DNA of 46,058 nucleotides from the NCBI GenBank assembly GCA_024276695.1, contig JAJRWR010000037.1, forward strand, positions 1-46,058, written 5' to 3'. This document shows, piece after piece, positions 15,936 to 24,756 of the stretch. The notes under the pieces are model-generated. The model was given only the letters and a program-made list of their open reading frames with translations, searched no databases and was not told the origin of the DNA. Position 1 is the stretch's first letter, and the number at the start of each line of letters is the position of its first letter. This DNA is from an archaeon (GTDB lineage: Archaea > Thermoproteota > Nitrososphaeria > Nitrososphaerales > Nitrosopumilaceae). The position numbers were made by a program, and so were the translations under genes.

Positions 15936-17056
15936 TGCAAGAATCAGATATAATATTCTTAGAAGACTCGTTTAAAAAATATTATTTTAATCATTTTGAT
16001 CAAATTACAGTACCGGAAAGAACATCTGAAAGAGAATTTGGTTATCAGAAATTTAATTCAGGAATGACTCGTCACATTTCCCTAAAAGATGATAAAGAAT
16101 TACATCTATTGCTCATGCAAAATGTTCCATCAGATGTCTATTGCTCTAATGCATACTATACATTCCCAAATCTACCAATGAATGAAAAAGATTGGAAAGA
16201 GGCAGATCTGATTTTTGATATTGATGCAAAGGATCTTGATTTGTCATGCAGAGAAAGCCATACAGTATCAGTTTGTAATGAATGTAATGAAATTTCAAAA
16301 AATTCTATACAATGCTTAAAATGTAATTCACCAAAACTAGAAAAAAAATCATTGCCATGTAAAAATTGCATAGATGCATCAAAAACCGAAGTTTCAAAAC
16401 TGTCCGAAGTTTTAATTGATGATCTTGCAATTACTAAAGAGAATATTCAAGTATATTTTTCTGGTAATGAAGGATTTCATGTTTATGTGTATGATTCACA
16501 ATTTCAAGAAATTGGTTCTAGAGAGAGATCAGAGTTGACAGATTATATCTCACTACGTGGTGCGATTCCCGAAACATTTGGGATGAAGAAACTGAAACAA
16601 AATCGTGCATATTTTCCAGATTTTGATGACAAGGGATGGAGGGGGAGATTTTCCAAACATGTTTTTGGTTCAAAATCAAAACGCTCAAAAATAATTACAG
16701 AATTACTTGCAAACGGTTACACCTCTTTTCAAAAAACTTTAGATGATATGTCAGAAAACATTGGAGTAAAAATAGATCCTAATGTAACTATGGATATTCA
16801 TAGAATTTTCAGACTGCCTGGATCTATTAACAGTAAAAGCGGTCTCACAAAAACTCTTTGTGACAATCTATCAAAATTTGATCCATATGTTGAGGCCTCT
16901 TTTCTTAGCGAGGATACAGTGGAAGTTTTTGCAAATTGCCCAATTGAATTTAAATTAAAAAACAAAACATTTGGACCATACAATAATGAAAAAGTGACAA
17001 TCCCTACATTTGCTGCAGTTTACATGATTTGTAAAAAACTAGCTAGAATAGCTTAA
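15935..17056 (+). CDS. priS: DNA primase small (catalytic) subunit
   Basis: Catalytic primase subunit. The metal-binding aspartates are D95 and D97 in LIFDIDAKDL. The nucleotide-binding segment YFSGNEGFHVYV is at about 174-185, and the later conserved histidine region VTMDIHRIFRLPGSIN is near residues 285-300. A zinc-binding insert uses C114-x2-C117 and C127-x2-C130, with C142-x2-C145 as a further pair. The length of 373 residues is usual. It starts on the stop codon of priL and is followed after 47 bp by the UPF0182 gene. Confidence 0.95.
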   Translation: MQESDIIFLEDSFKKYYFNHFDQITVPERTSEREFGYQKFNSGMTRHISLKDDKELHLLLMQNVPSDVYCSNAYYTFPNLPMNEKDWKEADLIFDIDAKDLDLSCRESHTVSVCNECNEISKNSIQCLKCNSPKLEKKSLPCKNCIDASKTEVSKLSEVLIDDLAITKENIQVYFSGNEGFHVYVYDSQFQEIGSRERSELTDYISLRGAIPETFGMKKLKQNRAYFPDFDDKGWRGRFSKHVFGSKSKRSKIITELLANGYTSFQKTLDDMSENIGVKIDPNVTMDIHRIFRLPGSINSKSGLTKTLCDNLSKFDPYVEASFLSEDTVEVFANCPIEFKLKNKTFGPYNNEKVTIPTFAAVYMICKKLARIA

Positions 17057-17103
17057 TTTTGCTGGTAAGACATTAATTTACCAAATCTTAAGAAAATTTA
17101 GTT

Positions 17104-19962
17104 TTGTATAGCGCCTCTACTGATAAGCAAGCTCCTCCTCCTGATGCTGGAAAATACATCAGATTGGGTATTGTTGCAATTATCGGAATAGTAATTTTTA
17201 CTATGGTTGGAAATCAGGTAGTAATTTTATCTATGAATTTCACTGAATTTGGTGATCAATTCACCAAACCTCTTTACTACACACTTGTTTCTACAATCAT
17301 TCTATCTGCCATTGCTCTGGTTCGAGTCAATGTTGCAAGAAGATCTTCTATTTTTTGGTATGTCATTAGTACTGGAATTAGATTTTTAGGAAGTGGTGGA
17401 CAACAATCTTTATCAAACAATCTCAAAAGTTTTAGAGATTACAAACTTTCATCATCTCAATTTGTAATCTGGCAAATCACTAAGATACTGCTTTTCGGAG
17501 CTTTCTTTGCAAATATCATGTTTGGATTTGCAGCAATGTCATTTATTGACGGAAATACTTTGGGAATTGAAAATTTACCTTCATTGTTTACTTTACCTTT
17601 TGTAACTCCTGATGATAATCTAAGCTATGCTGCAGAAAATGTCGTTCCGATGATTCCAGCTTTAGTGATATTAATTCCACCATTGCTTGCGGCAATTGGA
17701 CTTCGTTTAGTTTTGTATGTTGGAATACATAGAATAATTAATGTAATTACATCTTATTTTCAAGATTCTAATGAAGGAAAACCAAGATACCTAAATTATG
17801 TTTCAACTATTGAAGGAATAATTGGTATTGGTATTATTTGGGCGGGAATTAATCTATTTTTCACAGACCAAATTGATTACAACACCAGATATGTAATTGG
17901 GGGCACTCTTGTCATAGGATTTGCATTAATTGCATTTTCACTAGTTGACAGAATTAGAGCACGTGTACTTACCCATATGTTTAAGCGAGATGTATACATT
18001 AGATTTTTAACAATTATAGCTATTGCAATTATAGTAGCTGGTGTTGTTTCAGTTAACAACAGTATTGCCGATGCAAAGAAAATTGAATTTTTAGGACCGT
18101 ATACAGCGCAGCAAATAGGAGTTAATCGTTATCTGGGTGAACTAAATGATGTCCAAGAAAACATTCATGATGTTCAGTTGACATCTGTTTCTGCAAATAA
18201 TATTAAAAATTATGTGAATCAGAATAGTGACGTTCTTGATGTTATTCGAGTTTGGGATTGGGAAGCAGCTTTTGCTAAACTAAAGCCTGAGATAGGACTA
18301 ATTCCATATGTCGACTTTGAAGATAATGATATTCTTCGCTTTAACAATACATTGTACTGGACTGCTTCAATGAAGCCAATTTTACCAACCTCTGTTAGCC
18401 TTGAAAACAGATGGTATAACGAACATCTTGTATATACTCACGTGCCTAATGGATTTCTTACTTTAGAGGCTACTGATGGCCAGATTGTTGATAGTGGTGA
18501 ATTTTTCAAACAAAGAGAAATTTACTATGGTGAGGGTGGATTGTTTGAACAAACCTGGTCTGGTTATCCTAATTCAAGAGATGATCAAAACAGTGCAGAA
18601 CTTGGAGGTGTGTCTTATTCTGGTCTGGGCGGATTGGATGTTTCACCCCCATTAAGTTGGATATTTGAGCCAAACTTTTTGCTATCATTTCCAGGCGAAT
18701 CAGTCCACATTATGAGATACAAAGATGTTCATGATAGAATGAAAACCCTATATCCTTATTTCTTGTATGATTTGTTTGGAAAAGAATTAGATTCACTTCC
18801 TGTAACTGATGGAGAAAATTCCTATTGGTTAATCCCATTAATTATTGGATTTGATACAGGTGATGTTCCTTGGTCTGTTGGAAATCCATACTTGCGTCTT
18901 GTAGGTTATGCACTAGTTGATTCTTACAATGGTGATATCCAATTACTAAAAACTGGAGATGACTTTTTTACTGAAATGTTTGCCAATCAATACTCTGAAC
19001 AATTTCAGCCAATACCAGATTGGTTAGAAGAACAAATACGATATCCTGTTGAATTATTCAATTGGAAAACAGAGATGTATAATATTTACCATGTAACTGA
19101 TGTAGAGACATTTATCCAAGCCAATGAGTTTTATGAAATTCCTAGAGGTCTTGATACCTATTATGTTGAAGCAAAACCTCCTGGATTTGAGCAAACAAAA
19201 TTCTTGGGATTACTTTCATTAGAATTACGGGGATCCCAAGGTAGAAATCTTGCAGGATATATGGTAGTAGAAAATGATCTTGCTAATCTAGGGGATCTAC
19301 AATTTTATGAAATTCCATTAAATTCTACAACTAAATTAATTGGTCCTACAGCAGTAAGGGAAGCACTTGACAGAGATCCAGAATTTGCTCAACTAAAGAC
19401 TCTTTTGAGAAATCCAAGAATTGGTGATAATATTTTGTATCGTGTAGGTGATCACGATGTTTACTTTATTCCTGTGTATACTGCAGGAGCTGGTGGAGTA
19501 GTAGCACAACTAGGAACTATTGCAGCAGTAGGTGCTGCATTTAACGGAGAATATTTCGTTGGGTTGGGAGAAACACAAGAAGAAGCATTTGAAGCATACT
19601 TGAAGAAGGTTTCAGGTGTTGCATCAACTACAACTACTGCAGATGATAATTATGTTGAATTACTTAGAAGTGATAGAATCAATATCATAAAGTCAGTATT
19701 TGAAGAAAATGACATTTCTGTATCTGAACCAACATCTATTCAGATCCCACTATCATTTAATGAAGGAGAATTATTCTTCTTTACAGAGAGTGATCGTGCA
19801 GATACTGAAGAATTCTTATCTGAATTCATTGATGACTTTGTAAAACCACGTAGTGATAGAGTCTTCATGTGGCAAGAAGATACTAATCTCAATATTGGAA
19901 CTGTATTTGTAAAAGATGGACTTCCTGAGATCCATTATGTCTCAATTGAGGTAGGCAACTAA
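17104..19962 (+). CDS. UPF0182 family large membrane protein
   Basis: TTG start. About seven hydrophobic helices occupy residues 20-320. A large outside domain follows, containing NRYLGELNDVQENIHDVQLT, VIRVWDWEAAFAKLKPEIG and YTHVPNGFLTLEA, which mark the UPF0182 (COG1615) family. The 952 residues match the family length. The biochemical role of UPF0182 is not established. It lies 47 bp behind priS and ends directly against the amidotransferase gene with no gap, so it is probably in the same transcript. The association with primase is likely housekeeping co-transcription rather than function. Confidence 0.88.
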   Translation: MYSASTDKQAPPPDAGKYIRLGIVAIIGIVIFTMVGNQVVILSMNFTEFGDQFTKPLYYTLVSTIILSAIALVRVNVARRSSIFWYVISTGIRFLGSGGQQSLSNNLKSFRDYKLSSSQFVIWQITKILLFGAFFANIMFGFAAMSFIDGNTLGIENLPSLFTLPFVTPDDNLSYAAENVVPMIPALVILIPPLLAAIGLRLVLYVGIHRIINVITSYFQDSNEGKPRYLNYVSTIEGIIGIGIIWAGINLFFTDQIDYNTRYVIGGTLVIGFALIAFSLVDRIRARVLTHMFKRDVYIRFLTIIAIAIIVAGVVSVNNSIADAKKIEFLGPYTAQQIGVNRYLGELNDVQENIHDVQLTSVSANNIKNYVNQNSDVLDVIRVWDWEAAFAKLKPEIGLIPYVDFEDNDILRFNNTLYWTASMKPILPTSVSLENRWYNEHLVYTHVPNGFLTLEATDGQIVDSGEFFKQREIYYGEGGLFEQTWSGYPNSRDDQNSAELGGVSYSGLGGLDVSPPLSWIFEPNFLLSFPGESVHIMRYKDVHDRMKTLYPYFLYDLFGKELDSLPVTDGENSYWLIPLIIGFDTGDVPWSVGNPYLRLVGYALVDSYNGDIQLLKTGDDFFTEMFANQYSEQFQPIPDWLEEQIRYPVELFNWKTEMYNIYHVTDVETFIQANEFYEIPRGLDTYYVEAKPPGFEQTKFLGLLSLELRGSQGRNLAGYMVVENDLANLGDLQFYEIPLNSTTKLIGPTAVREALDRDPEFAQLKTLLRNPRIGDNILYRVGDHDVYFIPVYTAGAGGVVAQLGTIAAVGAAFNGEYFVGLGETQEEAFEAYLKKVSGVASTTTTADDNYVELLRSDRINIIKSVFEENDISVSEPTSIQIPLSFNEGELFFFTESDRADTEEFLSEFIDDFVKPRSDRVFMWQEDTNLNIGTVFVKDGLPEIHYVSIEVGN

Positions 19963-20502
19963 TTGCTTCTTGTTGTTGATAATGGTTCTATATATACACA
20001 ACAGTTGATTGATTTTTTAAATGAAAAAAATATCTCATTTAAAAAACAATCTCCACAACTCCTAAGCTTGGATTCGCTTTCAAATTATGATTCCTTCATA
20101 CTTTCTGGAAGGAGAAAAAATGAAAAAAAGACTAATGAAATTAATTCTAAAATTATCACATATTGTATTAAAAATAATAACAAATTACTTGGAATCTGCT
20201 ATGGTGCAGAAATTTTAGCCCTTACTTTGGGTGGTACAATCCGAAAAACTACTCTTCTAAAGGGAAATGAATCAATACAAATTCTAAAGAATAATTTCAT
20301 ATGTAGTGATTCTTTAAATGTATTTGAAAGTCACAGTTTTGAGATATCCAAATTGCCCAATCCATTAATTACTCTTGCTGAATCAAAGAATTGCAAATAT
20401 GAAATTATTCAATATAAAAAAAAGCCAATTTTTGGGACTCAATTTCATCCAGAAATGAGTCAGGATGGTAATGATTTAATTGAAAAATTCTGTCTACTCT
20501 GA
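19963..20502 (+). CDS. Class I glutamine amidotransferase-like protein
   Basis: TTG start on the base after the UPF0182 stop. The triad of class I amidotransferases is complete: Cys79 in LGICYGAE, His162 and Glu164 in FGTQFHPEM. The start MLLVVDNGSIYTQQL resembles the glutaminase subunit of GMP synthase (GuaA N-terminal part), but the protein is short (179 residues) and no synthetase subunit lies beside it. It should release ammonia from glutamine for an unknown partner, or cleave a gamma-glutamyl bond. GuaAa is the main alternative. No second amidotransferase subunit is present nearby. Confidence 0.82.
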   Translation: MLLVVDNGSIYTQQLIDFLNEKNISFKKQSPQLLSLDSLSNYDSFILSGRRKNEKKTNEINSKIITYCIKNNNKLLGICYGAEILALTLGGTIRKTTLLKGNESIQILKNNFICSDSLNVFESHSFEISKLPNPLITLAESKNCKYEIIQYKKKPIFGTQFHPEMSQDGNDLIEKFCLL

Positions 20503-20536
20503 TTGATTTTAATTACTCTCAGAAACTCTTTATTTT

Positions 20537-21091
20537 GTGGAAGAAGAAAACCATGAATTACTATTACCGCTTGTTGAAGAAGAAAATATTTGTCTTCCTT
20601 TACCAATTAATGTTGTATCAAAGTATTGGAATATAGATTTGCCAATGGCCGAAGCCGTGGAATCTGCAAAAAAATATTCCGGATTTAATGGCAGTATTCT
20701 AATTGAAGGAATAGAAACTGCAGAAAGACATGGGCTATCATGTAAAATTATCCATTCATCCTTAAGTGAATTAAAGAAGATTATTGATCTTGGCATTCCA
20801 CCAATTGTAATTCTTCCGGGAATTCCAGAAATCACACAGCATGCTTCTGTAATTACTGGTTATAATGAAGTAGAAAAAACAATCCTACATTATATCCAAA
20901 AAGGAAATCAAAAAGGCGAACAACAAGAAGGTGCAATCCCTCAAAATATTTTTGAAAAAGAATGGTCTGAGGAGGGAAATTTACTAATCATTTTAGCTCC
21001 ATCTGATATCCTATCTTCTATCAATATGAAAATGATTCTAATGAAAAATCAAACAGACTATGTCTTATTTATGAAAAACAAAATATTTTAA
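20537..21091 (+). CDS. C39-like cysteine peptidase domain protein, N-terminal part before a frameshift
   Basis: GTG start. The papain-like C39 pattern is visible: Cys19 followed ten residues later by SKYW (as in C-G-P-x-x-x-x-M-V-x-K-Y), and HASVITGYNE with His102 as the second catalytic residue. The protein therefore may be an active peptidase or transglutaminase-like enzyme; it has no signal peptide. The frame ends at 21091, but downstream DNA in another frame encodes TPR repeats. One extra A in the A5 run at 21044-21048 joins them into a protein of about 320 residues, reading MKKSNRLCLIYEKQN across the joint. It is 34 bp behind the amidotransferase gene and in line with UPF0182 and priLS. 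Confidence 0.75.
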   Translation: MEEENHELLLPLVEEENICLPLPINVVSKYWNIDLPMAEAVESAKKYSGFNGSILIEGIETAERHGLSCKIIHSSLSELKKIIDLGIPPIVILPGIPEITQHASVITGYNEVEKTILHYIQKGNQKGEQQEGAIPQNIFEKEWSEEGNLLIILAPSDILSSINMKMILMKNQTDYVLFMKNKIF

Positions 21092-21498
21092 AAAATAATA
21101 CAGAAGCACTTGAATCATTAAAACAAGCCATAGAACTTGATGGAAATAATTCTACTGCACTTAATCTATTTGGAGGGATGATGAACGCTCAAAAATCCCC
21201 TGAATGCGTAAAGTATTATGAAAAATGCATAGAAATCAATGATAAATCGTATCTAGCTTTGAATGGTCTAGGAAATTTTTATTTAAAAACTGAGCAGTTT
21301 AAAAAAGCAGAAAATTATTACACTAAAGCAATTGAGATTAACTCAAAACGTTCTGCAAAAATTTATAAAAATCGTGCATATCTTAGGCAACAACAAAACA
21401 ATAATTCTGGAGCAAAAGATGATCTTAAAAATTATTTAAAATATTATCCAAAAGCCCCCGATAGAGGAATTATAGAGCAAGCAATTCGGGAATTATAA
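21049..21498 (+). pseudogene. Displaced TPR-repeat C-terminus of the C39-like protein
   Basis: The frame from 21049 to the TAA at 21496-21498 encodes NRLCLIYEKQN, then about three tetratricopeptide repeats (ALESLKQAIELDGNN, CVKYYEKCIEINDKS, AENYYTKAIEINSKR) and a final helix. An ATG at 21178 could start a shorter 106-residue version, but the first repeat lies before it. TPRs usually bind protein partners. The segment is best seen as the end of the 20537 gene after a one-base loss. It ends next to a convergent tRNA gene. Confidence 0.75.
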
Positions 21499-21572
21499 TG
21501 CGGAGTGCGGGATTTGAACCCGCGGCCTTCAGCTTGGGAAGCTGACGTCATACCAGACTAAACTAACTCCGC
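21499..21572 (-). tRNA. tRNA-Gly (anticodon CCC)
   Basis: On the minus strand the 7-bp acceptor stem GCGGAGT/ACTCCGC, anticodon stem TCAGC/GCTGA with loop TTCCCAA, and T arm GCGGG-TTCAAAT-CCCGC all pair. The anticodon is CCC (codon GGG). The discriminator base is A and CCA is not encoded. The D stem is weaker (GTTT/TGAC). No intron is seen. Confidence 0.92.
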
Positions 21573-21624
21573 CTAGAATAATTTCATTGATTATGATTAA
21601 ATATCTTAATTGATAAACTAAAGC

Positions 21625-21798
21625 ATGGATGCAAGATGTCCTGAATGTGAAAAGGTTGCAGTATTGGATGACGATATCACTAATGTAAAATGCCCTCATT
21701 GTAACTTTGAAGCAGATTATGAATCATATCTTGAAATCATGAAAGATCAAGCAATCAACATGTCCTCTGATTATATTCCAGATAGACCTGGAATTTAA
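21625..21798 (+). CDS. 57-residue zinc-ribbon protein
   Basis: ATG start, encoding MDARCPECEKVAVLDDD and onward to a TAA at 21796-21798. Two CxxC knuckles, C5-x2-C8 and C23-x2-C26 (CPHC), are spaced as in a rubredoxin-like or transcription-factor zinc ribbon. The rest is acidic and helical (YESYLEIMKDQA). The spacing and 5' context support a real gene. It ends on the base before the stop of the next, opposite gene. The function is unknown; thaumarchaeal genomes hold many such small zinc proteins. Confidence 0.65.
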   Translation: MDARCPECEKVAVLDDDITNVKCPHCNFEADYESYLEIMKDQAINMSSDYIPDRPGI

Positions 21799-21921
21799 TT
21801 ACCAATAGTTTCCTTTATCTGAACAATCTAAATGAGCTCCACAATTTGGACAAAACATATGACATGCTTGCATGTCCACCATCTTATTATCACATTTTGG
21901 ACATCTGATCTCTTCAGCCAT
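21799..21921 (-). CDS. 40-residue zinc-ribbon protein
   Basis: Minus-strand ATG at 21921 encodes MAEEIRCPKCDNKMVDMQ and ends GNYW. Cysteines C7-x2-C10 and C24-x2-C27 make a zinc knuckle pair, with extra C20 and C33 and two histidines. It lies tail to tail with the preceding zinc-ribbon gene with no space between the stops. Such proteins bind nucleic acid or protein partners; no specific role can be stated. Confidence 0.65.
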   Translation of the reverse strand: MAEEIRCPKCDNKMVDMQACHMFCPNCGAHLDCSDKGNYW

Positions 21922-21995
21922 GCCTATCTTTGTTAATCTTGATTTAAAAATAATGTCCAAAGGTTAATTAGTCGTTCAACTTTTTTTTGCAATAA

Positions 21996-22397
21996 TTGGT
22001 AAATTTCAAGCTTACAATATCTGATATCAAAGGAAAGTCACTTTCAAAGGAACTCAAAGATAGTGATGCTAATCCTTTGTTGGGATTACAATTGGGAAAT
22101 GAAACTGATGCATCAATTGTAGGATTAACTGGAAAATTAAAACTCACTGGAGGCAGTGACAAATCTGGTGTTCCTATGAGAAATGATGTTCATGGTGCTG
22201 CAAGAAAAAAAGTTTTACTTTCAAGAGGTGTTGGTTTACAAGATGCAGAATCTGGACAAAGAAAAAGAAAATTAATGCGTGGAAATACAATATCTGAAGA
22301 AATCTATCAAGTGAATTGTAAATTTGATGGAGAATTACCAGTTGAAGCTCCTGTTGAAGAAGCTACGGAAGAAAAAACTGAAGACAAAAAAGAATAA
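21996..22397 (+). CDS. rps6e: 30S ribosomal protein eS6
   Basis: Small-subunit ribosomal protein of the archaeal/eukaryal type. TTG start with MVNFKLTISDIKGKS, then GLQLGNETDASIVGL and the conserved basic loop GGSDKSGVPMRNDVHGAARKK and SRGVGLQ, then GQRKRKLMRGNTIS. The length of 133 residues is typical, with an acidic tail rich in Glu (VEEATEEKTEDKKE). It is 31 bp upstream of aIF2 gamma, an arrangement common in archaea. Confidence 0.95.
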   Translation: MVNFKLTISDIKGKSLSKELKDSDANPLLGLQLGNETDASIVGLTGKLKLTGGSDKSGVPMRNDVHGAARKKVLLSRGVGLQDAESGQRKRKLMRGNTISEEIYQVNCKFDGELPVEAPVEEATEEKTEDKKE

Positions 22398-22428
22398 GTT
22401 AACATATACCGATTTTACTTTTTGACTC

Positions 22429-23691
22429 ATGCATTGGAGAGAAACTCTTCCTGATTGGTACATCAAAAAATATGGCTATCAACCATGTGTTAACATTGGT
22501 ACTGCAGGTCACGTAGATCATGGAAAAACTACTCTAATTCAAGCTTTAACTGGTTCATGGACTAGCGTACACAGTCAAGAACTAAAACGTGGAATTACAA
22601 TCCGTGTTGGTTATTCTGATGCTGCTTTTTACAAATGTAAAAAATGTGAAGAGCCTTTGGGATATTCTACAACTCCAAAGTGTAATAATTGTGGAAAAGA
22701 AAGCGAATTATCTAGAGTCGTTAGTTTTGTAGACAGTCCTGGACACGAAAGTCTTATGGCAAATATGCTTTCAGGTTCTGCATTAATGGATGGGGCTTTA
22801 CTCTTAGTTGCAGCAAATGAAAAAGTTCCTAAACCCCAAACAAAAGAACATCTTTTAGCTCTGCAAACTCTTGGAATTCAACAAATAGTTGTTGTACAAA
22901 ATAAAGTTGATTTGCTTTCTTATAGTGAGGCTCTTGCAAATTACCAAGAAATTACAAAATTTGTTAAAGGTACACATGCTGCAAAGGCACCAATAATTCC
23001 AATTTCTGCACAATCTGGATTAAATATTGATGCATTAATTGGCTCTATTGAATCAACAATAAAAACTCCTGATAGAGATGAAAAAGCAGATACTGTAATG
23101 CATGTTCTACGTTCATTTGATGTGAACAAACCTGGAATAAAATTAAAGGATATTAAAGGCGGCGTAATTGGTGGAAGTCTTACTCAAGGCGTTTTCAATA
23201 TTGGTGATGAAATTGAGATTAAACCTGGAATAATGAATGAAAAGAAAAAGATTTACGAACCACTGTTAACAGAAATCACTTCATTGGGAACTGCAGCAGG
23301 AATAGTTGAATCAGTAAAGCCTGGTGGGTTGGTTGCCATTGGAACAAAGCTAGATCCTGCAATGACTAGAAGTGATTCATTTATTGGCTCAGTAATAGGT
23401 AAACCCGGCACACTACCTGAAAATTCTACTATTCTAAAATTGGATGTAAATCTATTTGATTCTGCAGTAGGAATAACTGAGGATATTAAAGTACAACCAA
23501 TTTCATCTGGAGAATTACTTAGATTAAACATAGGAACTGCACCTGTGTTAGGCAAGGTCACAAAAATAAAATCAAAAACTGTTGAGATTGAACTTAGAAG
23601 ACCTGCATGTATCTTTGAAGGTGGTAATGTTGCAATTAGTAGAAGAATTACAGAAAGATGGAGACTAATTGGTGCAGGAATAGTTGGTTGA
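22429..23691 (+). CDS. eif2g: Translation initiation factor aIF2 gamma subunit
   Basis: GTPase subunit of aIF2 that brings initiator Met-tRNA to the ribosome. The G1 loop AGHVDHGKTT lies at residues 26-35, switch I carries RGITIRVGY (54-62), G3 is DSPGH (102-106) and G4 is NKVD near 158. A zinc knuckle uses C70, C73, C85 and C88. Domains II and III are beta barrels to residue 420. Its end overlaps the PIN-domain gene by 8 bp. The alpha subunit is encoded nearby on the other strand (24757-25554). Confidence 0.97.
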   Translation: MHWRETLPDWYIKKYGYQPCVNIGTAGHVDHGKTTLIQALTGSWTSVHSQELKRGITIRVGYSDAAFYKCKKCEEPLGYSTTPKCNNCGKESELSRVVSFVDSPGHESLMANMLSGSALMDGALLLVAANEKVPKPQTKEHLLALQTLGIQQIVVVQNKVDLLSYSEALANYQEITKFVKGTHAAKAPIIPISAQSGLNIDALIGSIESTIKTPDRDEKADTVMHVLRSFDVNKPGIKLKDIKGGVIGGSLTQGVFNIGDEIEIKPGIMNEKKKIYEPLLTEITSLGTAAGIVESVKPGGLVAIGTKLDPAMTRSDSFIGSVIGKPGTLPENSTILKLDVNLFDSAVGITEDIKVQPISSGELLRLNIGTAPVLGKVTKIKSKTVEIELRRPACIFEGGNVAISRRITERWRLIGAGIVG

Positions 23692-24052
23692 AGTAATCTG
23701 TGACACAAATTTTCTTATTCATCTAGCTACTAATAGAATTAAAAATCTTGATAATTTAGATGTCGAAATTGGTCAAATCTATTTTGTCGTTCCTCAAGTT
23801 GTAATAAATGAATTATCTGAATTAGAAAAAAAATCAGAAAAAAAACAAGATATACAATCAACTTTAAATTATATCAAAAATTTTAAAACAATTCCAATTC
23901 TTGGTTCATTTGCTGACAAAGAATTGCTTGATTATGTCTCAAAAAATAGAGTTATTATTGCTACCATGGATAGAGAATTAAAAAAACAGATCAAAAATAA
24001 TGGAAGTTCAATAATGTCTATTCATAATGATAAAATTATTCTTGAAAATTAG
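23684..24052 (+). CDS. PIN-domain protein (probable ribonuclease)
   Basis: PIN fold with the acidic triad visible: D8 in ICDTNFLI, E44 in VINELSELE, and D98 in IATMDRELKK. Such domains are metal-dependent RNases. The gene follows aIF2 gamma with an 8-bp overlap (TTG start). In archaea this conserved neighbour is usually an Fcf1/Utp24-like rRNA-processing protein rather than a VapC toxin, and no antitoxin gene is present. The pairing with translation genes supports a role in RNA maturation, but it is an inference. Confidence 0.85.
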   Translation: MVEVICDTNFLIHLATNRIKNLDNLDVEIGQIYFVVPQVVINELSELEKKSEKKQDIQSTLNYIKNFKTIPILGSFADKELLDYVSKNRVIIATMDRELKKQIKNNGSSIMSIHNDKIILEN

Positions 24053-24087
24053 GAAACTTTATTTTTAAATTAGTTGCTCAAATAACT

Positions 24088-24537
24088 ATGGCTGAATTTT
24101 CTATAACTAGTCCTGATTTTAAAGAAGGAGGAGAAATTCCAAAAAAATTTGGCTACAAATTTGGAAATAAAGAACCTGAATTAAATTTTAATAACATTCC
24201 CAAGAATACCCAGATGCTTGCATTAATTATGGATGATCCTGATGCAATGGTTGCAGTTGGAAAAGTTTGGATACATTGGTTAGTATTTGGATCAATTAAT
24301 CTTTCTCCAAAGTTTCCTAACACAAATTTGAGAATAGAAGGTAAAACAGATTTTGGCGAAATTGGTTATGGTGGACCTGCTCCACCTAATGGACAACATA
24401 CGTACATATTCAAGGCATATGCCCTTGATACAAATCATATAGATTTGAAAGAAGGTTATTCAAAACAAGAATTAGAAGAAGCTATAAAGGGTCATATTCT
24501 TGCAGAAGCAAAATTAACAGGAACTTTTACTCCTTAA
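24088..24537 (+). CDS. YbhB/YbcL family PEBP (Raf kinase inhibitor-like) protein
   Basis: Phosphatidylethanolamine-binding-like fold. The ligand-pocket motifs are DDPDAM (residues 50-55), HWLVF (near 69-73) and GYGGPAPPNGQHTYIFKAYAL (near 90-110). No signal peptide, 149 residues, a usual length. The in-cell role of prokaryotic PEBP proteins is not settled. It stands alone after the PIN gene, 35 bp downstream. Confidence 0.9.
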   Translation: MAEFSITSPDFKEGGEIPKKFGYKFGNKEPELNFNNIPKNTQMLALIMDDPDAMVAVGKVWIHWLVFGSINLSPKFPNTNLRIEGKTDFGEIGYGGPAPPNGQHTYIFKAYALDTNHIDLKEGYSKQELEEAIKGHILAEAKLTGTFTP

Positions 24538-24599
24538 TTTTTAAGGGTTTCAAGATTTTTTATACAAAGAATGATAAACAAAGATTACAAACCTATACC

Positions 24600-24755
24600 T
24601 TAAGAATACCTTTCAGCTAATCTATATCTCATGTATTTGTCATCTGGTGAGAATTTTGCAGGATGTACAGAAATAGTTTCTTCTCCACACTTTGGACATT
24701 TTTCTTTTAATGTGTAATGATCACACTTTGAACATTTTCTTAATAAAAATCTCAT
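24600..24755 (-). CDS. nop10: Ribosome biogenesis protein Nop10
   Basis: H/ACA snoRNP component that helps pseudouridine formation in rRNA. The 51-residue protein starts MRFLLRKCSKCDHYTLKE and has the zinc knuckle C8-x2-C11 and C20-x2-C23, then HPAKFSPDDKYMRYR. The ATG at 24753-24755 is one base after the aIF2 alpha stop (TAA-A-ATG), so it is the likely start; an upstream ATG would give an 80-residue version containing coding sequence of the neighbour. Confidence 0.92.
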   Translation of the reverse strand: MRFLLRKCSKCDHYTLKEKCPKCGEETISVHPAKFSPDDKYMRYRLAERYS

Positions 24756-24756
24756 T

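Noticed and set aside
23684-24052. PIN protein as a VapC toxin
   Set aside because: There is no partner antitoxin gene, and it overlaps the translation factor gene, which fits an RNA-processing role better.
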